64,000 nt of DNA from Ruegeria arenilitoris (GTDB lineage: Bacteria; Pseudomonadota; Alphaproteobacteria; Rhodobacterales; Rhodobacteraceae): assembly GCF_013032445.1 (NCBI RefSeq), contig NZ_WQCA01000002.1:248001-312000 (forward strand), in the 5' to 3' direction. The notes under the pieces were generated by a model, which worked only from the letters and a program-made list of their open reading frames with translations, was not told where the DNA came from and did not search any database. A program made the translations under genes and the position numbers. Shown piece by piece: positions 55,004 to 63,196 of the stretch. How positions within the stretch are numbered: the first letter of the stretch is position 1; each line of letters opens with the position of its first letter.

Positions 55004-55365
55004 TCCAGCACCAACACGCTCAGACCTTCACGCCCGCGCAATAAAACCAGAAGGTCCACCAAACGCTGCGCTGTTGTGTCAGTATCGAGGCTGACCAACA
55101 CTTGCCCGATGGTCACCTGCGCCGTCAATTCATCCAGCGTGACAGGCGTGCCGTTCAGATCTAACCGATCTTCGCCCAATTGGACAAAGGCACGGTCTTG
55201 CGGCGCGTCCGTCGAGGCCCCTCCGGTCGTGGCGTTACTCAGCTCGATTTCGCCGTATTTCGAAAAGGTCGAGGTCAGCATAAAGAACAGCAACAGCAGA
55301 AAGATCACGTCGATGAGCGGTGTCATCGCCATGGGCCGTCTGACAAAGGGTGCGAGGTTACGCAT
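55000..55365 (-). CDS. exbD: Biopolymer transport protein ExbD (first copy)
   Basis: 121 residues. Its membrane segment PLIDVIFLLLLFFMLTSTF keeps the conserved Asp that carries protons in ExbD/TolR/MotB. Start MRNLAPFVRRPMAM overlaps the end of exbB by 8 bases. Works with ExbB to energise TonB. Confidence 0.9.
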   Translation of the reverse strand: MRNLAPFVRRPMAMTPLIDVIFLLLLFFMLTSTFSKYGEIELSNATTGGASTDAPQDRAFVQLGEDRLDLNGTPVTLDELTAQVTIGQVLVSLDTDTTAQRLVDLLVLLRGREGLSVLVLE

Positions 55366-56023
55366 GTCCGGGCGTGGCCGCCATGGGTTGGGCATCTTCG
55401 GCCAGCGGGATCGCCTGCCCCGGCACCAAAACCGTGCGCAGCGCCTTGTCTGCAAACACCCGTTCGCGTGCGGTGCGGCTTTCGAACCAAGACAGCACCA
55501 TGGAGGTCGGCATTGCCACCGCCAAGCCCACAGCCGTGGTCACCAGCGCCACCCAGATACCGCCCGCCAGCAGCGACGGATCAACCGAAGAACCCGCAGA
55601 TTGCAGGCTGCGGAACGCCTCGATCATGCCCAAAACAGTGCCGAACAACCCTAACAGAGGGGCCAACTGGGCCACTGTATCGAGCAGGCGAAAACCGCGC
55701 TCAAGACCGGCCAACGCCAGCCCTGCTTCAGCGTCCAGCCGCTGATCCAAACCGGGTGCATCCGGGGCGTCCATCGCTACACCGACCAGCGGTGCAAGAT
55801 AGCTGTGGCTTTTGGCCAGACGCGCGCGGGCGGTCTGTTCGTCACCAGCGTCCCAGGCCTCCAATGCCTGTGACAGCACCCGATGCCGCCCTACGCCCGA
55901 GGCCGCGAATTGCCAGAGCTTGTAAAGCGTGACCGCCAGCGTCACCACGGACATGGCGATCAGGATGGCGACCACCGGCCCGCCAAGGGCCAGGATTTCA
56001 CGCAGGGCGTCAAGAAAACTCAT
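55358..56023 (-). CDS. exbB: MotA/TolQ/ExbB family proton channel protein
   Basis: 221 residues with three membrane segments (about 13-35, 118-140, 158-182). QLAPLLGLFGTVLGMIEAFR and the GGIWVALVTTAVGLAVAMP segment are the ExbB/TolQ core. It forms the proton-driven motor with the two ExbD proteins. It overlaps the upstream exported-protein gene by 4 bases. Confidence 0.92.
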   Translation of the reverse strand: MSFLDALREILALGGPVVAILIAMSVVTLAVTLYKLWQFAASGVGRHRVLSQALEAWDAGDEQTARARLAKSHSYLAPLVGVAMDAPDAPGLDQRLDAEAGLALAGLERGFRLLDTVAQLAPLLGLFGTVLGMIEAFRSLQSAGSSVDPSLLAGGIWVALVTTAVGLAVAMPTSMVLSWFESRTARERVFADKALRTVLVPGQAIPLAEDAQPMAATPGHA

Positions 56024-56448
56024 CCCAAAAGCTCCACTTCTGTTCGGCTGTTCAAGGTCGGTGTCTCATCACATAGGTCGCTGTCGGTGCCGCCGACTGT
56101 GCAATTGCTCACACCGTTGATCAGAACACGCCCAATGTTTTCGCAGGTGGTATCGCGGATATCAAACTGACGCACCCGTGGACGTTTTGCCGGCAGATCT
56201 CGAAACCCGAAAAGCGTGACGCGTTCGAAGACACCTGCGGCATCGAAAATCACCACTTGATAGCTGGCAGAGTCGATTGACGTTGCGGTTTCATTTTCGA
56301 CCAGAAATGTTAGGCGGCAAGCCCCTTCCATCTCTTCCACTGCGTTTAACTCGACCATCAGGCCCGGCGCTTCTTCTTCGGTTTGGGCCTGTGCCATTAG
56401 TGGCAGCGCGCAAACGATTGCGGCAAGGGCCGAACGGTGAAACTTCAT
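56020..56448 (-). CDS. Exported protein of unknown function, first gene of the ExbB-TonB operon
   Basis: 142 residues. A signal peptide ends near AQAQ (about 22); the mature part is a beta-rich domain with MEGACRLTFLVENETATSID and SNCTVGGTDSDLC, four cysteines in all. I do not recognise a named family. It sits at the head of the operon, overlapping exbB by 4 bases, so it probably serves this Ton-type motor in the periplasm. ATG 56448 follows GGGAG; a GTG two codons earlier is possible. Confidence 0.75.
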   Translation of the reverse strand: MKFHRSALAAIVCALPLMAQAQTEEEAPGLMVELNAVEEMEGACRLTFLVENETATSIDSASYQVVIFDAAGVFERVTLFGFRDLPAKRPRVRQFDIRDTTCENIGRVLINGVSNCTVGGTDSDLCDETPTLNSRTEVELLG

Positions 56449-56822
56449 AGACACGCTCCCGATTGTTCAGCGCAGGCAGGGCTTTGGCGGCGCTGTTCCT
56501 GTCATATCCAAGACCGTCGGGGCACGAAAGGTTAGCCGACATTTTAGTGATAAAGGGTGATTCACGACGCCTTCAACCCCACCTCAGCCAGTCGTCCGGG
56601 TAAGGGACCCGTTCCTAAAGCAGATCTGCCCGGTTTTCTTGAACCTTCACGCAGATCAAGATGCGTTGCAATTGGTTGAACTTGATCCTTAGTTTCGGCG
56701 CAGATCGCGTTTTTAGGGCTTTCGAAATCCTGCAGCAAAGGCGGTGCCGTTACGTTCCGTCGAAAAGATCGCACCCAGGATTATTCGGGTTGCCCCACCA
56801 GTGATGTTTTCCGCCTGCCACA
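56449..56822. other. Intergenic region without a convincing gene
   Basis: 374 bases between the exported-protein gene and the DUF3299 gene. Short frames (for example 56562-56774 on minus) have no recognisable content. An inverted repeat GATCAAG / CTTGATC (56654-56660 and 56681-56687) could be an operator. Promoter for the ExbB-TonB operon is expected near 56450-56560. Confidence 0.4.
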
Positions 56823-57584
56823 TCACGGCTGACCCGCCCCACCGGTTTTGCGATCACCTGCCGCCCGGATGCGGTCAGCCGGGCTTTGCGTCCATTCCAA
56901 CCCATCAGTTTGCACCTCCAACGTCTCAACGCTTTCAGTGTCCAGTCGGAAGGTTGCGCGCATCGGCATAAAACCATCGACGACCATCATGCTTTGTTCC
57001 GATGGGTCGACGACCAGCTTTCCGGTCAAACGTACGGGTTCGTGGTAATAGCTGGGTGCCCAGTCACCGTTCAGCCGCACCCGTATCATCTGATTGGGCG
57101 GCGGCGGAGGAAGGTGACTGCACATACCGCGCTGAGGCACCAAATAGGCTATGGAGCGCCCGTCCGCATCGGGCGGGGCCGGAATGGCAAAACCCGCCAA
57201 TGTCACTGTTTGATTGTCGAATTCAGGGTTTCCCGCTGTACCGGCGCGTTCGCGGCGTTGGGCCACGACATGTCGCTGCTCCAGCAACCAGTCGACATCG
57301 ATTCCGTCTCCTTCCAAAGCGCCTTCTGTCTCAATCAGAAGTTCTTGCCACTTAAGACGTTCTTCGACACTGCCCATATCTTGCTGCAGCCTGCCCCGCA
57401 GACGCACAACGAAAAGCACATCGTCAAACTGTTCCGGACTGAGATCGCGATACGGATCTTCGAATACCTGCGCAGACGGGTCGGGCAAGTCGGACCACTC
57501 TAGTGCAGCCCCCGGGGCTGCAATTGCGGATGGACCGCACAGGACCAGCGCTAGAATCGTCGCAAAGTGAAACCAATATCGCAT
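56823..57584 (-). CDS. DUF3299 domain exported protein
   Basis: 253 residues. A signal peptide ends near AIAA (about 22). The C-terminal half is the DUF3299 domain with NQTVTLAGFAIPAPPDADGR, YLVPQRGMCSHLPPPPPNQM and VRLTGKLVVDPSEQ; the Cys-His pair in GMCSHLPPP is conserved in the family and could bind metal. These proteins often sit beside metal or cofactor uptake genes, as here next to a cobalamin-controlled operon on the other strand. Confidence 0.83.
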   Translation of the reverse strand: MRYWFHFATILALVLCGPSAIAAPGAALEWSDLPDPSAQVFEDPYRDLSPEQFDDVLFVVRLRGRLQQDMGSVEERLKWQELLIETEGALEGDGIDVDWLLEQRHVVAQRRERAGTAGNPEFDNQTVTLAGFAIPAPPDADGRSIAYLVPQRGMCSHLPPPPPNQMIRVRLNGDWAPSYYHEPVRLTGKLVVDPSEQSMMVVDGFMPMRATFRLDTESVETLEVQTDGLEWTQSPADRIRAAGDRKTGGAGQP

Positions 57585-57724
57585 GATCGGACTCTAACGC
57601 TCTGCCGGGTTCATTCCAGTGGGATTTTGTCGAAACCGTCCTTCGCAGAACAGCCCACTACTTCAGGACTGACCGGTCAACAAAAGGAACAAAAAAATTC
57701 ATATTGACGCAATGGGCGATCTCG

Positions 57725-57915
57725 GGCAGTCAATCTGGTGATGGTTCCCCGAATTGGGGATGAAAAGGGAATACGGTGAGGTCTGCCAACTGGCACCAAC
57801 TCCGTAACTGCCCCCGCAACTGTAAGCGGTGAGCAATGCCAAAACACCACTGGCCGCAAGGCTGGGAAGGTCGGCAAAGCGATGACCCGCAAGTCAGGAG
57901 ACCTGCCATCTCGAA
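57725..57915 (+). ncRNA. Cobalamin riboswitch
   Basis: All main aptamer parts occur in order: AAAGGGAATACGGTGAGG near 57765, the core CTGCCCCCGCAACTGTAAGC near 57809, CCACTGG and GGGAAGG in the next arm, then the B12 box AAGTCAGGAGACCTGCC (57891-57907). It lies in the leader of the DUF1636-ABC transporter operon and should lower its expression when adenosylcobalamin is plentiful. No strong terminator follows, so control is more likely at translation. Confidence 0.95.
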
Positions 57916-57955
57916 TTCAACCAACCCGGGGCGGGGCGTCCTGGAAGGAGGCAAA

Positions 57956-58006
57956 GTGACGAAAGCGTTACGTTATTACATTTCAAAAACCTCGCCTCGG
58001 CAATAG
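57956..58006 (+). CDS. Possible 16-residue leader ORF after the riboswitch
   Basis: GTG-started frame encoding MTKALRYYISKTSPRQ, with AAGGAGG (57945-57951) 4 bases before the GTG. It stops 12 bases before the DUF1636 start. The riboswitch may act on this ribosome site, with the next gene read by coupling. Could also be chance. Confidence 0.3.
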   Translation: MTKALRYYISKTSPRQ

Positions 58007-58018
58007 ACGGAGCGGGTA

Positions 58019-58375
58019 ATGGCAAACAATCCCGAACACTTCCTGCTGATTTGCGAAACCTGCAAAGGTTCGGACGCGGCGCGTTCAATCCAAAAGGCAC
58101 TGACAGATCGACTGCCCTGTGGCTACTCCGTACATTCGGTGTCGTGCATGGCAGGTTGTGACCGGCCCATAACCGTCGGCTTTCAGGCTGTCGGCAAGGC
58201 ACAATACTTGTTTGGGGATATCCAAACCTCGCAAGATGTCGACGCTCTTGCCGATTTCGCGCGGCAATTCCACGCCAGTGGGGACGGCTGGACAAATGCC
58301 ACAGACCGTCCGCGTGCTTTGTTCAACAAGACCCTGGCCCGCATGCCAAGGCTGAACGTGGAGGAGTGCTCATGA
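58019..58375 (+). CDS. DUF1636 domain protein (putative metal-binding)
   Basis: 118 residues. Cys in LLICETCKGSDAARS and in VSCMAGCDRPITVGFQ resembles the thioredoxin-like [2Fe-2S] ferredoxin fold. The family is repeatedly found behind B12 riboswitches with cobalamin/cobalt genes, so a role in B12 or cobalt handling is inferred. GGAGCGGG precedes the ATG. It overlaps the ABC ATPase by 4 bases. Confidence 0.88.
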   Translation: MANNPEHFLLICETCKGSDAARSIQKALTDRLPCGYSVHSVSCMAGCDRPITVGFQAVGKAQYLFGDIQTSQDVDALADFARQFHASGDGWTNATDRPRALFNKTLARMPRLNVEECS

Positions 58376-59157
58376 CGAACCCTGCGTTTCTGGTTGCGCG
58401 CGACCTCGAATACTACGCGCTCAACGGTGATGTCCTGTTGCAAGGTGCCTCTTTCGAACTGGACAGGGGCGCGATCCTGGCCATTGCTGGGCCGAACGGG
58501 GCCGGGAAAACAACACTTCTGAACCTGCTCTGCGGCGCGGCCGAACTGGTTCTGGGCGATGTTCTGGTAAACGGGCGCAGCTTGAAACAGATGTCCGCAT
58601 CCGAGCGCGCCCGCATGATCGCCGTTGTCAGCCAGCAGGAATTCCCGGACGGTCGTCTGCTGCTGCGGGATTATGTTGCCCTGGGTCAGATTCCGATCCG
58701 GTCCGACCGATCTGCCGACGCCCACGCGGCCGAGCTGGATCGGATACTGGACCTGACCGGGCTGACCGCACTGGCAGGCAAACGGATGGCCCTGCTGTCC
58801 GGCGGTGAGCGTCAGAGGGCGCACATCGCCCGAGCTCTGGCACAGAGCCCGTCGCTTCTATTCTTGGATGAACCCACCAATCATCTGGACCCGGATGCCA
58901 AGGGGCGGATGCTGTCGCTGGTGGCCGAGCTTGGCATCACCGTGGTCATGATCGTGCACGACCTCGTCATGATACCCGAATTCGCCACCCATGTGGCGCT
59001 GATGAAATCCACACGTCTGACCAGCTTCGGCCCTGTGGCCGAGGTGCTGACACCCGCGCATGTACGCGACACGTTCGGCGTTGATTACCTGTGTTTCCAG
59101 CACGAAGGCCGGGTGATCCCGGCGCTGGATATCCGAAGAACTCCCGTCTCAAACTAA
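58372..59157 (+). CDS. B12/iron-siderophore-type ABC transporter ATP-binding protein
   Basis: 261 residues. Walker A GPNGAGKTTLL (about 40-50), signature LLSGGERQRAHIARAL and Walker B LLFLDEPTNHLD, of the FepC/BtuD type. GAGGAG lies before the ATG at 58372 (a GTG at 58366 is possible). It drives the FecCD-type permease downstream. The riboswitch points to cobalamin, a precursor or cobalt as cargo. Confidence 0.92.
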   Translation: MTNPAFLVARDLEYYALNGDVLLQGASFELDRGAILAIAGPNGAGKTTLLNLLCGAAELVLGDVLVNGRSLKQMSASERARMIAVVSQQEFPDGRLLLRDYVALGQIPIRSDRSADAHAAELDRILDLTGLTALAGKRMALLSGGERQRAHIARALAQSPSLLFLDEPTNHLDPDAKGRMLSLVAELGITVVMIVHDLVMIPEFATHVALMKSTRLTSFGPVAEVLTPAHVRDTFGVDYLCFQHEGRVIPALDIRRTPVSN

Positions 59158-59176
59158 AGTTAAGGAAACTCCCCCA

Positions 59177-60124
59177 ATGAAACAAATCTGGTCTGCGGCC
59201 CTGATCACCGCCGTGGCAGGCGGCGCCTTTGCGCATGAGGTGACGGTCGACAATTGCGGCGCGCCGCTGGTTTTTGAGACCCAACCCGAACGGCTGGTCG
59301 TGCATGACATGAACATGACCGACATGGCCTTTGCGCTGGGTCTGCAGGACAAGATCGTCGGCCTGACCGGCATCACCGGCTGGTACAAAACCAGTCCGGA
59401 ATTCGACACCCTGCGCGGTGACATCCCCGAGCTTGCGCCGAAATACCCGACCGTTGAAAACCTTGTCGCGGTTGAACCCGACCTGTTCTTTGCCGGTTGG
59501 TATTATGGCATGAAGCCCGGTGGCGACGTCACGCCCGACACGCTGGAGCCTTTTGGCATCAAGACCATGATCCTGACGGAAAGCTGCGTGCATCTGGACA
59601 AGGATCGCCCCGAGGCCAGCATGGATCTGCTGTTCGACGACGTGCTGCGTCTGGGCAAAGTGATGCGTGTCGAAGACAAGGCCGAAGAACTGGTCGGTAG
59701 CTGGAAAGAGGAACTGGCAGCCATCGAAGCGCAAACCGCCGAACTGTCGAAACCCCGTGTGTTCCTGCTGGATGGCCCGGCCGATGCACCCTTTACCGCG
59801 GGCAAATTCGCTATCCCCGACGCGATGATCGCAGCTGCAGGTGGAGAGAACGTTACCCATGATATGGAAACCAGCTGGGGCCGCACTTCGTGGGAGGCCG
59901 TCGCTGCCGCAAACCCGGAGTTTCTTGTGCTGCTGGACTATCAAACCGGCAATGGCGCGGAGGATACGTTCAAGTTCCTGCAGGAACATCCGGTGATGTC
60001 TGAGACAGACGCCGTGAAAAACGAGCGCTGGATCGGCCTGCGGTACGAGGAACTGACCCCCGGACCGGCAAATATCGAGGCGATCTCGAAAATGGCCCAA
60101 GCCATACATCCAGGCATCAACTGA
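59177..60124 (+). CDS. B12/iron-siderophore-type ABC transporter substrate-binding protein
   Basis: 315 residues. A signal peptide ends near AFAH (about 20), followed by a class III periplasmic binding protein fold: ERLVVHDMNMTDMAFALGL, LVAVEPDLFFAGWYYGMKPG and the long linking helix around RLGKVMRVEDKAEELVGSWKEE. Many such proteins bind B12 or ferric chelates; cobalamin type is inferred from the riboswitch only. Confidence 0.9.
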   Translation: MKQIWSAALITAVAGGAFAHEVTVDNCGAPLVFETQPERLVVHDMNMTDMAFALGLQDKIVGLTGITGWYKTSPEFDTLRGDIPELAPKYPTVENLVAVEPDLFFAGWYYGMKPGGDVTPDTLEPFGIKTMILTESCVHLDKDRPEASMDLLFDDVLRLGKVMRVEDKAEELVGSWKEELAAIEAQTAELSKPRVFLLDGPADAPFTAGKFAIPDAMIAAAGGENVTHDMETSWGRTSWEAVAAANPEFLVLLDYQTGNGAEDTFKFLQEHPVMSETDAVKNERWIGLRYEELTPGPANIEAISKMAQAIHPGIN

Positions 60125-60125
60125 T

Positions 60126-61139
60126 ATGGGCCGATTAGGCCTGGTTCTGATATTGGGGGCGGTCATTCTGGCCGCCCTCTTGCTGATTTCGACCGTCTAC
60201 GGCACCACACCCATCCCCGCGCGGGATGCGTTTGATGCCGTGTTGCTGGGCACCGGTCTGGCTGACGGTGACATGTCCGCGCTGCACCGGATCGTGTTCG
60301 ATCTACGTTTGCCCCGTGCTCTGTTCGCGGCCGTCATTGGCGCCGGGCTTGGCCTTGTCGGAGTTGTCCTGCAGACCACCACCCGCAACGATCTGGCCGA
60401 CCCCTTCCTGTTCGGCCTGTCCTCCGGCGCGGCGGCCGGAGCGGTTTTCGTCATAACCGTGACCGGCGATATTCTGGGTTTCTGGACTTTGCCACTGGCG
60501 GCGTTCTGCGGTGGCCTTGTGGCGTCCGGTATCGTGCTGGCGCTGGTGCATGCCTTGCGCACAAGCGCGCCTGAAAAACTAATTCTGGCCGGTCTGGCGG
60601 TGTCGTTCCTGTTCTCGGCCATCACCAACTATCTGATTTTCGCTGGCGACAGCCGTGCCGCTCATTCGGTGATCTTCTGGATGCTGGGCGGGTTGGGTTT
60701 GGCCCGGTGGGAAACCTTCCCACTGGTCTGCGTCGGCCTGCTGCTGATCCTGTCTTATTCGCTGTATCGCAGCCGCTGGCTGGACGCTCTGCTGACCGGG
60801 GATCTGACCGCCTCAACGCTGGGCGTGCCTGTGCAAGGGCTGCGGTTCAGCATGTTCTTCGTTGCGGCTCTTGCGACCGCAGTCTTCGTCTCGGTCGCCG
60901 GGGTGATCGGCTTTGTCGGCCTGATGGTGCCTCATATTGCCCGAGGCATCGCCGGGCCGCTGCACAGCCGACTGTTGCCAACTGCCGCAATTGTCGGCGC
61001 AGCGCTTCTGACGGGCTCGGACATAATCAGCAGGCTTCTGCTGGCACCGCAGGAGTTGCCGGTGGGAATCGTAACAACTTCGATTGGCTCGGTCTTTGTG
61101 TTTTTGCTGCTGTTCAGAACAGCGAAGGCCCGGCACTAG
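60126..61139 (+). CDS. B12/iron-siderophore-type ABC transporter permease (FecCD family)
   Basis: 337 residues with about ten membrane segments. LRLPRALFAAVIGAGLGLVG, DPFLFGLSSGAAAGAVF, GFVGLMVPHIAR and LLAPQELPVGIVTTSIGSVF are characteristic. One base separates it from the binding-protein gene stop. Last gene of the cobalamin-controlled operon. Confidence 0.93.
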   Translation: MGRLGLVLILGAVILAALLLISTVYGTTPIPARDAFDAVLLGTGLADGDMSALHRIVFDLRLPRALFAAVIGAGLGLVGVVLQTTTRNDLADPFLFGLSSGAAAGAVFVITVTGDILGFWTLPLAAFCGGLVASGIVLALVHALRTSAPEKLILAGLAVSFLFSAITNYLIFAGDSRAAHSVIFWMLGGLGLARWETFPLVCVGLLLILSYSLYRSRWLDALLTGDLTASTLGVPVQGLRFSMFFVAALATAVFVSVAGVIGFVGLMVPHIARGIAGPLHSRLLPTAAIVGAALLTGSDIISRLLLAPQELPVGIVTTSIGSVFVFLLLFRTAKARH

Positions 61140-61376
61140 CTCCGACTTCATCGCAGTTCAGTCCTGCGTCGCGGAATCCACTCACGACCACTATTTGTCT
61201 GTGACTCTACGGAGATCAAAGGACGCAAAACGCAAATCGTCATAAAGGTCCTAGTCGTTGACCGAAAGCATTGAAAAGTATGAAATTTTCAAATGCGCAC
61301 TGCCTGAGGGCGTCAGGGACATCGCTGTCACATGAAACACAAGAACCAATTACCTGCGTTGTCACTGACGGAGTTT

Positions 61377-61408
61377 GGCCCGGTCGATGGTTCAAATTCG
61401 ACCGGGCC
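61377..61408. terminator. Bidirectional terminator hairpin
   Basis: GGCCCGGTCGA / TCGACCGGGCC, an 11-base perfect stem with a 10-base loop, between the convergent permease and znuA genes. It ends 12 bases before the znuA stop, so it most likely serves znuA. T-runs are short on both strands. The 237 bases before it back to the permease stop hold no gene I can support. Confidence 0.6.
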
Positions 61409-61419
61409 TGTCGTTCAAG

Positions 61420-62625
61420 TTAAAGGCACTCTGCCAGTGTCTTTGCCATATTGCGGATAACTTGTGGGTAGAGCGCCACTCCGGGTTCCAGATCAGACCC
61501 AAGCGGATCGATCACGCCGGTATTGGCTTCGGTTCCATCCAGAACAGTAGCGACAATCCCGGAGTCGAACTGCGGTTCTGCCAGCACGCAATCGACGCCT
61601 TCTTCGCGAATACGGCCCTGAATTTCAGCGATGCGCGCAGGGCTCGGGTCAACTGCATCACCGACAGAAATCGCGCCCGAGGCCGGGAAATCGAATGCAT
61701 CCTCGAAGTATTGGTAGGCATCGTGGAACACGACGAAGCTGCCGCCACGGACAGGCTCCAGGGTTTCAGCCACTTCCGCAGACAGCGCAGCCATTTCTTC
61801 GCGCGCAGCAGCCGCGTTTGCAAAATACGCGCCCGCGTTGTCAGGGTCAGCCGCCGACAGTTGCGCCGCGATCAGGTTCAACCAGGTTTCCGCATTTGCC
61901 GGAGACAGCCAGGCATGAGGGTCATGTTCGCCATGTGCGTGACCTTCATGGTCGTCGTGCCCGTCGTGGTCGGCATGATCTTCGTGGTCATGATCGTCAT
62001 TGTCAGCATGGTCAGCATGGTCCTCGTGATCATCATCCTTGGCGTGATCATCGTGGTCATGCTCGTCTTCATGCGCATGCTCTTCCTCATGACCGTGGTC
62101 ATCATGGTCCTTGTCTTCAGCATGCTCATCATGATCGTGTTCATCGTGACCATGTTCGTCTTCGTGTTCATGCTCACCGTCTTCGGCATGCTCGTCGCCA
62201 TGGTCGTGGTCGTCATGGTCATCGTGGTCGGCGTGATCTTCGTGATCCTCATGATCATGCGCTTCGAACAAAGCGCTTTCACGGAAATCCAAAAGAACGG
62301 TGCCGTCCGATTCAAGCAAGCTCGTAACGGTTGCGCCATCTGCCAGGGTTCCAACCGCGTCTTCCAGCCAAGGCGTCAGATCTTCACCGATCCAGAACAC
62401 CAGATCCGCCTCTTGCAGTGCAGAGGCCTCCGAGGGGCGCAGGTTATATTCATGGGGCGACGCGCCAGGCGGGATAATAAGGTCAGGCGTTCCAACACCT
62501 TCCATAACGCGGGCCACCAACGAATGAACTGGCGCGATATCGACCGCAACGTTAGGTACTTCAGCCATGGCCGTTCCGCCCATAAGCGCAGCCGAGATAG
62601 ATAGTGGGAGAAGCTTTCTGGACAT
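61420..62625 (-). CDS. znuA: Zinc ABC transporter substrate-binding protein with very long His-rich loop
   Basis: 401 residues, against about 310 for E. coli ZnuA. A signal peptide ends near AMA (about 21). Zinc ligands are expected in VDIAPVHSLV, PHEYNLRPSEA and DPHAWLSPANA. Between residues 121 and 237 lies a loop made almost only of His, Asp, Glu, Gly and Ala, with about 37 His. In other ZnuA proteins this loop is far shorter and gathers or senses zinc. Divergent from zur, so probably under Zur repression. Confidence 0.95.
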   Translation of the reverse strand: MSRKLLPLSISAALMGGTAMAEVPNVAVDIAPVHSLVARVMEGVGTPDLIIPPGASPHEYNLRPSEASALQEADLVFWIGEDLTPWLEDAVGTLADGATVTSLLESDGTVLLDFRESALFEAHDHEDHEDHADHDDHDDHDHGDEHAEDGEHEHEDEHGHDEHDHDEHAEDKDHDDHGHEEEHAHEDEHDHDDHAKDDDHEDHADHADNDDHDHEDHADHDGHDDHEGHAHGEHDPHAWLSPANAETWLNLIAAQLSAADPDNAGAYFANAAAAREEMAALSAEVAETLEPVRGGSFVVFHDAYQYFEDAFDFPASGAISVGDAVDPSPARIAEIQGRIREEGVDCVLAEPQFDSGIVATVLDGTEANTGVIDPLGSDLEPGVALYPQVIRNMAKTLAECL

Positions 62626-62640
62626 CAGACCCTCTGTGTG

Positions 62641-62681
62641 ATTTTATAACATTATGAGCCGCATACATGATATGGAATAAC
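62641..62681. promoter_or_regulatory. Possible Zur operator region between znuA and zur
   Basis: The 56-base gap between the divergent starts is AT-rich and carries TTATAAC (62644-62650) and GAATAAC (62675-62681), half-sites resembling the GTTATA/TATAAC pattern of alphaproteobacterial Zur boxes. The palindrome is imperfect, so this is tentative. Confidence 0.3.
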
Positions 62682-63194
62682 ATGACAAGTGACGCGCACC
62701 CCATACCGTTGGACGATTCAGCCCCGGTCGGGTTTCAGAAACATGACCACGAGCATTGCGTCGAGACCGCGCTGGCCACGGCGGAAGCGCGCTGCAAAGA
62801 AGAAGGGCTGCGTCTGACCCCGGTTCGCCGCAAGGTTCTGGAGATGCTGCTGCAAGAGCATCGCGCGCTTGGGGCTTATGCCATTCTTGATCGTTTGCGT
62901 GACGAAGGGTTTGGGTCCCAACCTCCGGTCGCTTATCGCGCCCTCGACTTCCTTGTCCAAAACGGCTTCGTGCATAAAATCGAGCGTTTAAATGCATTCG
63001 TCGCCTGTTCGCATCCCGGTGCGGCGCATTCCCCGGCTTTTATGATCTGTAGAAAATGCGATGCCGTGGCCGAAGCGCAATCAGCCCCGGCCAAGGGTGT
63101 TCTGGGTGCGGCTGCGCGTGCAGCGGGTTTCGAGATTGAGCGAACGGTTGTAGAAGCCGAGGGCCTCTGCCCGGACTGCACCGAAAAGGCGTAG
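62682..63194 (+). CDS. zur: Zinc uptake regulator Zur (Fur family)
   Basis: 170 residues. The winged-helix DNA-binding part includes RLTPVRRKVLEMLLQEHRALGAY and PPVAYRALDFLVQNGFVHKI; the dimer domain has CSHPGAAHSPAFMICRKCD and the final CPDC, giving the structural four-Cys zinc site. An N-terminal HDHEHC may bind extra metal. It represses zinc uptake when zinc is adequate. ATG 62682 chosen; 62667 is in frame. Confidence 0.93.
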   Translation: MTSDAHPIPLDDSAPVGFQKHDHEHCVETALATAEARCKEEGLRLTPVRRKVLEMLLQEHRALGAYAILDRLRDEGFGSQPPVAYRALDFLVQNGFVHKIERLNAFVACSHPGAAHSPAFMICRKCDAVAEAQSAPAKGVLGAAARAAGFEIERTVVEAEGLCPDCTEKA

Positions 63195-63196
63195 CG

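Noticed and set aside
56654..56687. GATCAAG/CTTGATC inverted repeat as a Fur-type operator.
   Set aside because: A 7-base repeat with a 20-base gap does not match a known iron- or zinc-regulator box; kept only as a note on the intergenic region.
61377..61408. GGTTCAAAT within the hairpin resembled a tRNA T-loop.
   Set aside because: The flanking bases do not form a 5-base T-stem, and there is no acceptor, D or anticodon arm upstream; it is an 11-base terminator-type hairpin.
61914..62265. Regularly repeated CATGATCATG units, considered as a CRISPR or operator array.
   Set aside because: The repeats are in frame with znuA, have no unique spacers, and encode the His/Asp loop.
61375..62604. 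409-codon plus-strand open frame opposite znuA, rich in Met/Val/Ile.
   Set aside because: It is the antisense of the His/Asp codon repeats, which yields hydrophobic residues; znuA has clear family motifs.
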